A DNA stretch of 64,000 nucleotides, taken from positions 34,025,001-34,089,000 of the forward strand of contig CM066314.1 of assembly GCA_033807775.1 (NCBI GenBank), given 5' to 3'. Below the pieces are notes generated by a model. It saw only the letters and a program-made list of their open reading frames with translations. It did not search any database and was not told the DNA's origin. The position numbers and the translations under genes were made by a program. This document shows positions 1-12,127 of this stretch, in pieces. How positions within the stretch are numbered: the first letter of the stretch is position 1; the number at the start of each line of letters is the position of its first letter. Origin of the DNA: Saussurea involucrata. Taxonomy: Eukaryota; Streptophyta; Magnoliopsida; Asterales; Asteraceae.

Positions 1-12
1 CTGATACCAACT
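1..12 (-). other. Partial primer-binding site of a neighbouring T1 copy
   Basis: On the - strand the first nine bases read as most of the initiator tRNA-Met primer-binding site (TGGTATCAG), followed by three bases and then the LTR end. The same arrangement occurs at 6955-6969 next to the other LTR. A primer-binding site belongs just inside a 5' LTR. Its presence left of the left LTR therefore means that another internal region continues beyond the window, and that the 13-1992 LTR is shared between two copies. Confidence 0.75.
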
Positions 13-1992
13 TGTAACACCCTAAAATTTGGGTAAAATTTAAACCTGTACAATTTCGGAAATATACTTCTAAAAATAACCAATCACCCCAAGTAAATGG
101 GGATTTAGAGTATGGCGTACACAATATCCAAAATCAAGCAATTGGTGGTCCAACAACCTATTAATCTAAATTAACACGACTTAGATTACAATTGGGTGTT
201 GTCTAATTGCTTTCAAAATCAACATTAGATTTCCTATTTTGTACGCCTCCGAGTTCTTCCCAAAAATGCTATTTCCATTTCATCTCATCGCTCAAGTCCG
301 AGGGACCCCACCGCTTGAAGATCCTAGACATACACCCAAGAGAAAAAGTGTCAGTCTTACAACGTATAGATAAGAACTTATACTTACAACATAATAATAA
401 TAAATTCAAGATGCGATAAATTAATTTAAGAACCCAAGGAATAGGCCATTGCACAACCCAATGCCTCCCGTGGGGAAGAGATCTTGAAAGTCCAAAAAAT
501 TGTATAAGATAAGATAAACATATGATCGTTAGTAGTATTTAATCACATTTGACAATCAAAACGGAAACAAGCGCAACCCCAATGGGTCTATAACTTGTGA
601 GCCCCCAACTTCAACCACCCTAGATCTATACGTTGGGACACTCTAAATCCACGAACAAGCACATTGGAATTACACCTTACTGCCAATGAGACGATGCCCG
701 ACCATATAGGCCCACATCTTACTTATCATGGATCTCGATGCCTATTCTGTGCCACGACTCTAGTGCATATGGATCCATTACACTCAATAACCAACTTAGA
801 CTTCTATATAGTCCAATACAATTACCAATACAAGTTTAAGCATAATATTATCATTAAAGCTTGCCTCCCATATGGAACCTTAACACTTGATTACCAACAT
901 GTCCAAAAAGGATACCATAGACCTTCAAGTTAGGTTTTGAAGTTCAATAGGTCTATAGAATCGTATTTTCATGGTAGTTCCTTGGATTCTCCATTATTCA
1001 CAAAACCCTAATTTTGACCTATGATGGTCAAAATTAGATTAGATAATAAAATTTGTAGTACAAGAACCATAATATTTGAAGAGCCAAGAGATACCATGGA
1101 TCATCGTTTTTACCATCCTTTTTGTCCAACAAACCCACATTTCCTTGAAAACCCCTTTTTAGGTTAAAACATACAAATTCCATATAATGACCAATAATGT
1201 ACAAAGAGGTAATAAATCATGTATAAGTGAGTGATTAGTCTAACACTTGAAAGATAAACTCACCTTGGAAGGTTTTATAGAAAACCCTAATTTTTACAAA
1301 TGGAAGGTGAACTCTCTTGAGAGTCTTTGAGAAGACTTGGAGTGAATCCCCACACTTAAGAACCTAGAGTAGACATGAATGCACACAAATGAGGTGGATG
1401 AAGCTCATTAATGGAGAGAGATGAGGGGAGAAGAGGCTTACCACTTCTTGAGAGCCAAAATTGCCCTAAACTGGAGAATAATGACTTGGAGAGAAAATGA
1501 TAAGAAATTTAGCTGCACTCCTATTAAAACCCGATCTAAAAACCGAACCCAGCCCCCAGGGATCGACATTGACAGGGCGACTATGCCCTTGGCATTGTCG
1601 CCAAGGCATAGTCGCGATCCCATGTCCAGCTTCTGTTTGGTTCGATCGATCAGCCACCCAACCGCGACAATGACCATCGCAACAATGCCATGGGCATTAT
1701 CGCCGGGCACAGTCGCTGGTGCTGTCCAGGCTGCTGTTTGGCGTTCAGTTTTCATGCAGGTGAAGTCTTTAGTGTTTACTCGACTCGATCTCAGGTGACT
1801 CCAATCAAACCTCCTTAAGAAATCCATGCATGCTAAACTTTATTCACGTAAACGCATGAGAAAACGATTCGAATCCTAAAGTGACCAAAACGATAAACAA
1901 TATGGAAGAAATACAACTAGGATTATGTTTCCTTTAACTAAAAATGATTGAGGCTAACGTTTCTTTGCTAAGTAGAAAATTCGGGTGTTACA
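13..1992 (-). repeat. T1 3' LTR (1980 bp)
   Basis: Begins TGTAACACCC and ends GGTGTTACA on the + strand, and matches 6970-8949 along its whole length with about 33 hand-counted differences. A GC-rich block at about 1561-1715 holds inverted repeats built from GCGACTATGCC and GCGACAATGCC-type words, which stand out against AT-rich surroundings. Short open frames here are chance. In the element's own direction transcription runs right to left. Confidence 0.9.
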
Positions 1993-2001
1993 AATCTCCC
2001 C
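1993..2001 (-). other. T1 polypurine tract
   Basis: On the - strand GGGGAGATT lies immediately upstream of the 3' LTR end at 1992, the expected place for the plus-strand primer of reverse transcription. The same position in T2 (12086-12094) reads GGGGAGTAT. Confidence 0.75.
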
Positions 2002-2034
2002 AACTTGGAAAAGATTTCATCCTCGAAATCTGAA

Positions 2035-5000
2035 CTATGCAAATAAATGAGGGTATCGACGCTTCATATCTTCTTCCGGTTCCCAAGTCACATTGGCACC
2101 CGATGGTGCTTCCATTGCACCTTGACTTTGACCACGTCTTTGTGCCGAAGTTTCGTAACCGCTCTATCCAAAATAGCTTCGGGCTCCTCGATGCAACGGC
2201 TGTCATCCACCCGGATCTCCGATAATGGTATCACGCTCTCTCCTTCCGCTAAACACTTTCGTAAGTAACACACATGGAAGGTTGGGTGGATTCCATCCAT
2301 TTCCGGGGGTAAATCCAATTTGTAGGCTTGCGAACCCACACGTTCTAGGATAGTGAATGGCCCAAGGAAACGGGGACTTAACTTCCCACGCTTTCCGAAA
2401 CAAATTAATCCTTTCCAAGGGGATACTTTCAACATCACCCTTTCTCCTACTTGGAACTTTATCGGTTTCCGTCTCTTGTCGGCGTAGCTCTTTTGTCGAT
2501 CTTGAGCCGCTTTCAATCGCTCTCTAATGACCTTGACCTTATCGGCCGTTTCTTGTACGATCTCCGGCCCGGCAAATTGTTTTCCCCCCGCCTCTAGCCA
2601 ACATGCGGGAGTCCTACACTTTCTCCCATACAAGGCCTCAAACGGTGCCGCCTTCAAGCTCGAATGATAACTATTGTTGTAAGCAAATTCCACTAACGGT
2701 ACGTGGGTATCCCAATTGCCACCAAAGTCGATTACACATGCTCTTAACATATCCTCCAAGGTTTGAATGGTCCATTCGCTTTGACCATCCGTTTGTGGAT
2801 GATAGGTCGTGCTCAAATTTACCCTGGTGCCAAGTTCTTCTTGTAACGCTTGCCAAAATCTTGATGTGAATCGACTATCCCGATCGGAGACAATAGATAC
2901 GGGTACACCGTGCCTTGAGACCACCTCATTAATGTAGAGCCTTGCCAATTTGTCCATTGGTAAAGTTTCCCGCATAGCCAAGAAATGTGCACTCTTCGTC
3001 AACCGGTCCACTATCACCCAAATGGTGTCGTGACCTTTCAAAGTCTTCGGTAACTTGGTCACGAAATCCATCGTTATTTTCTCCCACTTCCACTCGGGGA
3101 TTTCCAAAGACCGCAAACTACCATAGGGTAACTGATGTTGAGCCTTCACTTGTGAGCAAGTCGTACACTGCTCCACATAGTGCGCCACGTCCAACTTCAT
3201 GACTGGCCACCAATAAGTTAACTTTAAATCCCGGTACATCTTGGTACTCCCGGGATAAATGGAGTACTTTGACTTGTGCACCTCATCCATGAGTAGCTCT
3301 CTATTTCCACCAACCTTAGGCACCCACACGCGCCCGTTGAACAATTTAACTCCACGGCCGTCCTCCGCTAAAAGTTGCCTTTGCTTCACCATCACTTCTT
3401 CTTTGAGGTTTTCTTCCTTCAAGGCTTCGGATTGAGCCTCTATAATCCGTTCTATAAAGCTTGACACTATGTCGATCCTAGAGAGATTGGCGCGTAGGCT
3501 TCCACTATACTCTTTCCGACTTAAAGCATCGACAACCACATTGGCTTTACCCGGGTGGTAAAGCAATTCGCAGTCATAATCCTTGAGCAACTCCAACCAC
3601 CTCTGTTGCCTCATGTTTAACTCTTTTTGATCGAACACATACTTCAAGCTCTTGTGATCGGTGTACAAAGTACACTTTGTGCCGTAAAGGTAATAATGCC
3701 ACAACTTTAACACGAATACCACCGCAGCCAATTCTAAATCGTGCGTAGGATAGTTCTTTTCGTGCACCTTAAGTTGTCTTGAAGCGTAGGCAATCACCTT
3801 CCCTCGTTGCATTAACACGCATCCCAAGCCCATCTTGGATGCATCACTATAGACTACAAAGTATTCCGATCCCTCGGGTAGGGATAAAATTGGCGCTTCA
3901 CACAATTTCTTTTGGAGAGTACGAAACGCCTTCTCTTGCGCTTCGATCCAAACAAACTTCACATTTTTTCGTGTCAACGCCGTCAACGAAGAAGCGATCT
4001 TAGAAAAATCTTGGATAAACCTTCGGTAGTAACCCGCCAAACCCAAGAAGCTTCGAATTTCACCCGGGCTCTTAGGAGGTTCCCAATTCATCATCGCCTC
4101 GATTTTGGAAGGGTCTACCTTCACCCCGTCTCGGGTGACTACGTGACCCAAGAATTGCACCTCTTCTAACCAAAAGTCGCACTTGGAGAATTTTGCGTAA
4201 AGCTTCTCTTTTCTTAAGACTTCCAACACCTCCCGCAAGTGAGACTCGTGATCCACTTCATCTTTGGAGTACACCAAAATGTCATCTATGAACACAATCA
4301 CCGATTTGTCGAGGAAAGGTCGGCACACCCGGTTCATCAAATCCATGAATACTGTCGGTGCATTTGTTAACCCGAACGGCATCACTAGAAACTCATAGTG
4401 ACCATACCGCGTCCGGAAAGCCGTCTTCGGAACATCGTATTCTCTAACCTTTACTTGATGATAACTCGAACGTAGGTCGATCTTTGAGAAACATCCCGTT
4501 CCTTGGAGTTGGTCGAATAGATCGTCGATCCTTGGAAGTGGATACTTATTCTTCACGGTTACCTTGTTTAACTCTCGGTTGTCGATACACATCCGCATGG
4601 TGCCGTCTTTCTTCTTGACGAACAAGACCGGTGCTCCCCAAGGAGAGGAACTCGGTCGGACGAACCCCTTCTCCAAAAGCTATTGGAGTTGAGCCATCAT
4701 CTCTTGCATCTCGGACGGGGCCAAACGGTAGGGAGCTCTAGCTATCGGAGCCGCTCCTGGTACCAAGTCTATCTTGAATTCTACTTGACGATCCGGTGGC
4801 AAACCCGGCAAATCTTCCGGAAATACGTCGGGAAACTCGCGTACCACCCTCACGTCCTCAAGTTTCTTCTTTTCCAACTTAGCATCGATCACATACGCCA
4901 AGAAGGACGTACATCCTTTGACCAAACATTTACGCGCCTTTAACATGGAGATGATTGCTACGTCTTCTTTTCTTCGCTCACCAAAAATGACCACACAACT

Positions 5001-6619
5001 TCCATCCGGAGAGGGTATACAGATCAATTTCTTTGTACACAAAATTTCGGATGGATTTCCCGCTAACCAATCCATTCCAACCACGACATCGAAACCCCCG
5101 ATTATCATGGGCATTAGGTCTATCGGGAATTTCTTTCCTTCGATTTCTAGCATGCAATCCCGTAAAATATCCCGAACCACTACTTTACCACCGTCGGCTA
5201 TTTCTACCACTAAGGCTTCTTCTAAACGACTAGTGGGCATAGACAAATTTTGACAAAAGGAGGTCGACACAAACGAAAAACTTGCACCCGAATCGAATAA
5301 CACACGCGTAGGCACGGAGTTTAGAAGAAACGTACCCAACACTACGTCCTTTGAAGCCTTCGCCTCCTCGGTCGACATCTGGAAAGCTCTCCCCGTTGCT
5401 CTCGGAGGTTTTACCTTCAGCCCTCTGCTTCCGCCCGACTTTAGCTTCAGATAATCCTTCCTAATGTGACCCGGCTCCTTACACTCGAAACACATCGGTC
5501 CCCTGACGGGACAAGAGTTGATAGAATGACCCGCCTTGCCACACTTATAGCATTTCCCCGGCACAAAGTTGCATGGACCGAAATATTTGCTCCGGCACTT
5601 GGGGCACCATCTAGCCTCCCCCTTCGGCTCGGCTCCCCGGTAGTTGTTGTCAAACGTTCTTGGTTTCTTGAAGGGCGTAGTTTGTCCTTCCCATTTCCTC
5701 TTTTCCGGCACTCTAGCAACTTCTTCCTTGCCTCTACCATAGGCATCCTCCACCAATTGAGCTTCTTCCACCGCCTCACAAAGGGTAGAAGCCTTAGAAA
5801 CTCGGACCATTGTCATCATGTCCGATGGAAGGCCCTTGATGTACGCCTTAATCTTCTCCTTTTCTGTCGGGACCAGATGAACCACCAACCCCAATTTATC
5901 CATGAGCAACCGGTTGTAGTCCTTAACCGTCAAGTCGCCCTTTTTCAAATTCCGGAACTCTTCTTCGATCCGATCCATAGACCTCTCATTGCAATACTCT
6001 TCCAACAACTTCTCTTTGAAGGTTGCCCAACTCAGTTTGGCCAATACCGCGGCCTCTAGGGATGCTGAGTAAACATTCCACCAAGTGAGAGTCGCCCATC
6101 TTAGCATTTGAGAACCAAACTTTGCCCTTTAGCTTGCTCCATTTCTCTTATCCAGTTCATACATACAACTGGATCATCGGCCCCTTTGAACTCGGGCGGT
6201 CTACAGCTCAGAAAAGTTTTGAAGGAACAAGTCTTCCCCGCTTGCCCGGTTTCCAGCGTTCCCAATCCAACAGTGGGGATTTCATTTTCCCCAGATCCGG
6301 CCACCAGAATGTTCTCGACAACTGTCTCGTGCTTACGATTGCTAGCATCCCAATCCTCTATGAATTTCAAAAACTGCTCTTGCTGCTGATTCATGGCCCT
6401 GTTCATGGCCGCCATCATCTTGTCCATCATTCGTGTCTCAGTTGTTACCTCCTCCAGAACGGGTTCAGATGTTTCTAGATTAAGCCGAGGAATATGCTCA
6501 GTTCCCCCTCCCAAAACAGTGTCAATCAGCGGGGGTACCGTTGTTGCCGTTATCCTTGGTTGATCAGATGTAGATGCCGTGGCATCATGACCATCCACCC
6601 TTCTACGGGTGTTAACCAT
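2035..6619 (-). pseudogene. T1 gag-pol polyprotein, broken by at least three lesions
   Basis: Encodes the structural protein and replication enzymes of T1. The likely start is the ATG at 6619 (MVNTRRRV); upstream in-frame ATGs lie in the leader. Domains in order: gag capsid region; zinc knuckle CYKCGKAGHSINSC and a second knuckle whose last Cys is Tyr; aspartic protease (LFDSGAS); RT with FIDDILVYS; RNase H; integrase; chromodomain-like tail. Lesions seen: a deletion with frameshift in gag at about 6100-6130, where some ten codons present in T2 are missing; an in-frame TAG at 4682-4680 between protease and RT; and a one-base frameshift near 2103 in the chromodomain, which would otherwise close at the stop at 2037-2035. 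The integrase zinc-binding HPG motif reads YPG. Open stretches are 6619-6101, 6107-4680 and 4676-2088. It cannot make a full polyprotein. Confidence 0.88.
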
Positions 6620-6954
6620 CGAAGTCTGCCACATAATCGAGAATGAGGTAAGAAACAGGCTATAAGATTTTACCATAAAGAAACGTACTAATACACGCAT
6701 TAATCATCATAACAATAGCAATCTAAGCATACCTACGTAATGATACATTCATAATAGCAGTAGCTAATTTAAATTATGAATATACTTCACATAAGTATTC
6801 TCGTTACCAAGGTCACAACTTTCAACTTATGTACTTCTGTCGACTCTAAGACCATCCTATCTTAAGGGTTCTACCCAAGCTCACAAATCAATACTTAATC
6901 CCGTCAGCTTAAGTCTAGGCACTCTAGTTACATACCTAGTTCACTTAAACTAAT

Positions 6955-6966
6955 GCTCTGATACCA
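6955..6966 (-). other. T1 primer-binding site (initiator tRNA-Met)
   Basis: On the - strand this reads TGGTATCAGAGC, a perfect 12-base match to the usual plant retrotransposon primer-binding site complementary to the 3' end of initiator tRNA-Met. It lies three bases inside the 5' LTR end at 6970 and fixes the element's direction as minus. Confidence 0.9.
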
Positions 6967-6969
6967 ACT

Positions 6970-8949
6970 TGTAACACCCTAAAATTTGGGTAAAATTTAA
7001 ACCTGTACAATTCCGGAAATATACTTCTAAAAATAACCAATCACCCCAAGTAAATGGGGATTTAGAGTATGGCGTACACAATATCCAAAATCAAGCAATT
7101 GGTGGTCCAACAACCTATTAATCTAAATTAACATGACTTAGATTACAATTGGGTGTTGTCTAATTGCTATCAAAATCAACATTAGATTTCCTATTTTGTA
7201 CGCCTCCGAGTTCTTCCCAAAAATGCTATTTCCATTTCATCTCATCGCTCAAGTCCGAGGGACCCCACCGCTTGAAGATCCTAGACATACACCCAAGAGA
7301 AGAAGTGTCAGTATAACAACGTATAGATAAGAACTTATACTTACAACATAATAATAATAAATTCAAGATGCGATAAATTAATTTAAGAACCCAAGGAATA
7401 GGCCATTGCACAACCCAATGCCTCCCGTGGGGAAGAGATCTTGAAAGTCCAAACAATTGTATAAGATAAGATAAACATATGATCGTTAGTAGTATTTAAT
7501 CACATTTGACAATCAAAACGGAAACAAGCGCAACCCCAATGGGTCTATAACTTGTGAGCCCCCAACTTCAACCACCCTAGATCTATACGTTGGGACACTC
7601 TAAATCCACGAACAAGCACATTGGAATTACACCTTACTGCCCATGAGACGATGCCCGACCATATAGGCCCACATCTTACTTATCATGGATCCCGATGCCT
7701 ATTCTGTGCCACGACTCTAGTGCCTATGGATCCATTACACTCAATAACCAACTTAGACTTCTATATAGTCCAATACAATTACCAATACAAGTTTAAGCAT
7801 AATATTATCATTAAAGCTTGCCTCCCATATGGAACCTTAACACTTGATTACCAACATGTCCAAAAAGGATACCATAGACCTTCAAGTTAGGTTTTGAAGT
7901 TCAATAGGTCTATAGAATCATATTTTCATGGTAGTTCCTTGGATTCTCCATTATTCACAAAACCCTAATTTTGACCTATGATGGTCAAAATTGGATTAGA
8001 TAATAAAATTTGTAGTACAAGAACCATAATATTTGAAGAGCCAAGAGATACCATGGATCATCATTTTTACCATCCTTTTTGTCCAACAAACCCACATTTC
8101 CTTGAAAACGCCTTTTTAGGTTAAAACATACAAATTCCATATAAGGACCAATAATGTACAAAGAGGTGAGAAATCATGTATAAGTGAGTGATTAGTCTAA
8201 CACTTGAAAGATAAACTCACCTTGGAAGGTTTTATAGAAAACCCTAATTTTTACAAATGGAAGGTGAACTCTCTTGAGAGTCTTTGAGAAGACTTGGAGT
8301 GAATCCCCACACTTAAGAACCTAGAGTAAACATGAATGCACACAAATGAGGTGGATGAAGCTCATTAATGGAGAGAGATGGGGGGAGAAGAGGCTTACCA
8401 CTTCTTGAGAGCCAAAATCGCCCTAAACTGGAGAGTAATGACTTGGAGAGAAAATGATAAGAAATTTAGCTGCACTCCTATTAAAACCCGATCTGAAAAC
8501 CGAACCCAGCCCCCAGGGCGCGACATTGATAGGGCGACTATGCCCTTGGCATTGTCGCCAAGGCATAGTCGCGATCCCATGTCCAGCTTCTGTTTGGTTC
8601 GATCGATCAGCCACCCAACAGCGACAATGACCATCGCGACAATGCCATGGGCATTGTCGCCGGGCACAGTCGCTGGTGCTGTCCAGGCTGCTGTTTGGCG
8701 TTCAGTTTCCATGCAGGTGAAGTCTTTAGTGTTTACTCGACTCGATCTCAGGTGACTCCAATCAAACCTCCTTAAGAAATCCATGCATGCTAAACTTTAT
8801 TCACGTAAATGCATGAGAAAACGATTTGAATCCTAAAGTGACCAAAACGATAAACAATATGGAAGAAATACAACTAGGATTATGTTTCCTTTAACTAAAA
8901 AGGATTGAGGCTAACGTTTCTTTGCTAAGTAGAAAATCCGGGTGTTACA
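6970..8949 (-). repeat. T1 5' LTR (1980 bp)
   Basis: Same termini and length as 13-1992. It abuts the primer-binding site on its left (6955-6966) and, on its right, directly abuts gag sequence of a T2-family copy at 8950, so T1 or its array sits inside T2-type DNA. It keeps the GC-rich dyads: 8636-8646 pairs perfectly with 8650-8660 across a 3-base loop. Confidence 0.9.
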
Positions 8950-9860
8950 CCCTCCCATTTCCGTTTCTCTCCTACCTGAGTCTTTTCTTCCTTGTCTTTA
9001 GCATAGACTTCTTCTATAACTTTGGCTTCCTCAATTGTCTCCCTCAGCGTTGCAGCTTTAGCATTTTTTACACGGGACATCATGTCCGCTGGCAAACCCA
9101 TCAAATAAGTTTTAATTTTATCCTTCTCAGTTGGAGCCACATGCCCCACTAAGTTCAGTTTCTCCATGAAGGATTCAGTGTACTTTCGAACAGTTGAAGT
9201 ACCTTTCTTAAGAGTCTGAAACTCTTCTTCAATCCTATCCATTTCGTTCTCGTTGCAATATTCCTCTAAAACTTTCTTTTTAAATGACTCCCATGTCATA
9301 GCAGCTAATACTGGAGCCGTCACAGTAGACGTCACTATATTCCACCAAGTCAACGCGTTACCTCGTAACATTTGGGACCCAAATCTGACCTTCGATTTTT
9401 CATCACATTCACAAGCTCGAAAAGCTTGTTCCATTTCTCTAAGCCAATTCATGCATGCCACTAGATTGTCTGCTCCGGTAAACTCTGGCGGTTTACAGCT
9501 TAGAAACGTTTTATATGAGCAAACTCTTTCCACCCTTCTTTCTGCTTCTATCACAGGATTACGAATTTGATTTATTACACCAGTATCAGTGTCCATTCGT
9601 CGTAACTCCGAACTTCGATCATTCAGTGCGTTCATAAACATTTCTGTTTGATGTTCCATTGCCTTATTCATTATTCGAGTCATGTTCTCCATCGTACGAG
9701 ACTCCACCGTCGATTCTGGTATTTCCTGGTTGGCGGTACTGGTACTCGTTCTGTGTACCTGACTATCCCTCTTCCCGTAAAAGGTAACCTCGGCGGGCTC
9801 TCATGAGTTTCACCTATTTCAGGTCGCTTTTCTCCCCAGTTCAAATGGATATAACATAAA
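8950..9860 (-). pseudogene. Truncated gag of the T2-family copy
   Basis: Open from about 9707 to the T1 junction, with the capsid region (FLSCKPPEFTGADN, LTWWN, EEYCNENEMDRIEEEF) closely matching T2 gag. Compared with T2 (16750 onward), about 55 bases around the gag start codon are deleted near 9845 and a small indel near 9775 shifts the frame, so the normal N-terminus is lost. The zinc knuckles and everything downstream are absent because the copy ends at the T1 LTR. Confidence 0.8.
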
Positions 9861-10191
9861 GAAATAACCATAAGAAATGGTTACGCATATCTAAACATAC
9901 GAAACGTACTTTACCGATCATTAGTCACTGTAACAATTTAGAAACAAGTATGCTTGTGTAACAATATATCCATAATAACATTAGCTAATTAGAATTGTGA
10001 ACATACTATACATAAGAATCCTCGTTACCATCGTTACAGTACTACTTCACATATTTCCGTCGACTCTAAGACTATCCCGTCTTAGTACTTCTACCCATTT
10101 CTCACATATCATATCTTAATTCATCTCAGCTTAAGTCTAGGTATCCCACTAGCATACCTAGTTCATTTAAACTAATTCTCTGATACCGTAT
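8950..10191 (-). mobile_element. T2-family fragment: leader and truncated gag of a tandem copy
   Basis: Base 8950 corresponds to 15804 of T2, and the match runs to the LTR at 10192. It contains the leader (about 9860-10170), a primer-binding site with one or two changes (about 10173-10186) and the N-terminal part of gag. The rest of the copy is cut off by the T1 LTR ending at 8949. Because a complete T2 lies to the right of the 10192-12085 LTR, that LTR is shared by two internal regions, as in a tandem array. Confidence 0.82.
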
Positions 10192-12085
10192 TGTAACACC
10201 CTAAAAATCAGGGCTAATTTAAACCTCAAAATATAACAAGATTTAAACATAAACCTTCTATTCTTGATATATATAAGCAGAGAATTAACTATGAGGGTCA
10301 TATTTACAAATATCGAAGTCTTTAAATAATCTATTAATCTAATCATGTCACTATAATCAGATTAACTAGGTTATCTAAGTAATCCATCAAAAAGCTTCAA
10401 TGTTCATTAACTTCTCCGCTATTCCAAAAGCTCTCGTCCCACATCCCTTTATTTTCCGGAGCTAGTACCTAGTAAGAAAATATAATTTGAAACGATTAGG
10501 CTAACGCATAGTGAGAACATTCGGTTTCAAAATAATACTATTAAAATCAATGTAAACAAGGCATAACAAACATGGTTTACCTTTTTCTTACCATATGTAT
10601 CAACATCTTACGATGACGGGATTAAACCCGATTCCATGAATATGACCGACACCAAGTCAGTCATGATATCATGTTCCAGAGCCCACTACGAATCTCCACG
10701 GATTCTAGATTAATTCTCATATCCAAGAAATCACAATTAAACATGTCAATTTCTTGGAAAGGAAGTAGAGATTACAATTACACATGTCAATCCCTATTCT
10801 TCCTTAAAATCGGGAATTACAATTAGTCCACGATTTCTCATCAATGTGAAATGGGAATTACGATTAGTCCACGCCTATTCCTCATTTCACCTAAACCGGA
10901 ATTACGATTAGTCCACGCCTATTCCACGTTTATCATACACACTGGAATTACGATTAGTCCACGCCTATTCCATGTGTTCATAAAAACTAGTGCATATGGA
11001 TCCATTATACTTGCTATTGTAAGCTTGTATCAATTCAGCAAACTATCGTGCATATCATACTATTAGGCCAACTTCCAATGAATAATAATTGCTCCCTAAC
11101 AGCCTTTATCCCAAAACTATACTGGTTACCGGACAACCCAAAAGTTACCGGAAACCCAGACTTTCCGGACATCATATAGTATCCGGGTACAATAAGCTTT
11201 CCAGAAACCAAACGTACCGGATAATTCCTACTGTCCGGACACGAAAATAACCGGAAACCCAAATTATCCGGATACTAAAGAATCCGGAAATAACGAGTTC
11301 CGGATACCACCGAAAACTTAACACTTACCGGACACTACATAAAATAAACTTACCCGGATGTTGTGGCACGTCCGGATACTTCGAACGAAGGTTACCGAAT
11401 AAAAACTTTCGGACACCACTGATAAAACTTCCGGACACTTCATACTTTGTCCGGTAACTTCGGCATGTATACTAAGAATTCCATCCAGACCCATGTTTGT
11501 TCCATTCATCTTATTTTAAACATATTCATTCAGTTCCAAAACAATTTATACAAGCATCTTAAAGATTAATTTGACAGAAACCTTGATTTAAACCAAAAAG
11601 AGTGAATGAACTCACCTTAATGAAGATAAACCTACTTTTCTGCAAAATCAAAGATTCAAAACAAGAGCTCCAATCAACTGTACCAAGATGGAAATCAGAT
11701 TAGCTTGTGGGTACAATCTCACAACTGAAATCGATTTTTACATAATCCAATCTAAGACTTGCCCCAAAAGAGATTTCTTCCTTTCCTTCTCTTTTTCTTT
11801 CTCTCTTCTTTCTCCCTGCTCTTTTTGACCGGCTCCAACAATCTGATTGAGATATTTTCTCAATCATGTTTCCTTCTTTATCTAACACCTCATTTTTAAT
11901 TAATAACCAAACACACCTTCTTGTTTTCATATTATCAAGATTAGCTCCAACTTTGGTTTCTCATGTTTTTAACCCCTCATGAGTCATGAGTTATAAACTT
12001 GCAAAGTGATTCAACTCTTAATTTAAATTACAAAATTGCCCCATTCATATTAAAATATAATATAAAAAAAATTCGAGGTGATACA
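10192..12085 (-). repeat. T2 3' LTR (shared with the truncated tandem copy)
   Basis: Matches 17101-18998. Inside are a short tandem array around ATTACGATTAGTCCACGCC (about 10820-10980) and a cluster of about nineteen CCGGA/TCCGG words spaced roughly every 15-20 bases (11123-11455). It has lost part of one tandem unit near 10822 relative to the right LTR. Confidence 0.88.
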
Positions 12086-12127
12086 ATACTCCCCAACTTG
12101 AAAATGATTTCGTCCCCGAAATCAAAG

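Larger units (their letters stand above)
13..8949 (-). mobile_element. T1: Ty3/gypsy chromovirus (Tekay/Del-like), - strand, with both LTRs
   Basis: Two 1980-bp direct LTRs (13-1992 and 6970-8949) with TGT...ACA ends bracket an internal region of about 5 kb. In - orientation the order is 5' LTR (6970-8949), primer-binding site (6966-6955), gag, protease, RT, RNase H, integrase with a C-terminal chromodomain-like tail, polypurine tract (about 2001-1993), and 3' LTR (13-1992). A hand comparison finds roughly 33 substitutions between the LTRs, about 1.7%, which suggests a fairly recent insertion if the two LTRs were born together. No 5-bp target duplication can be checked because the left LTR is followed by another primer-binding site. 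The clade call rests on integrase after RNase H, the chromodomain-like end and the long LTRs. Confidence 0.88.

Noticed and set aside
1421..1827. Overlapping open frames on both strands in the T1 LTRs (also 8378-8784)
   Set aside because: They lie in LTR sequence, overlap on both strands and come from the GC-rich hairpin block. No protein motif is present.
5466..6059. 197-codon + strand frame
   Set aside because: Antisense shadow of T1 gag-protease. No domain of its own.
10820..10980. CRISPR-like array of ATTACGATTAGTCCACGCC units
   Set aside because: It sits in a plant LTR, the spacing is irregular, spacers are repeat-derived and no cas genes are present. It is an LTR tandem repeat.
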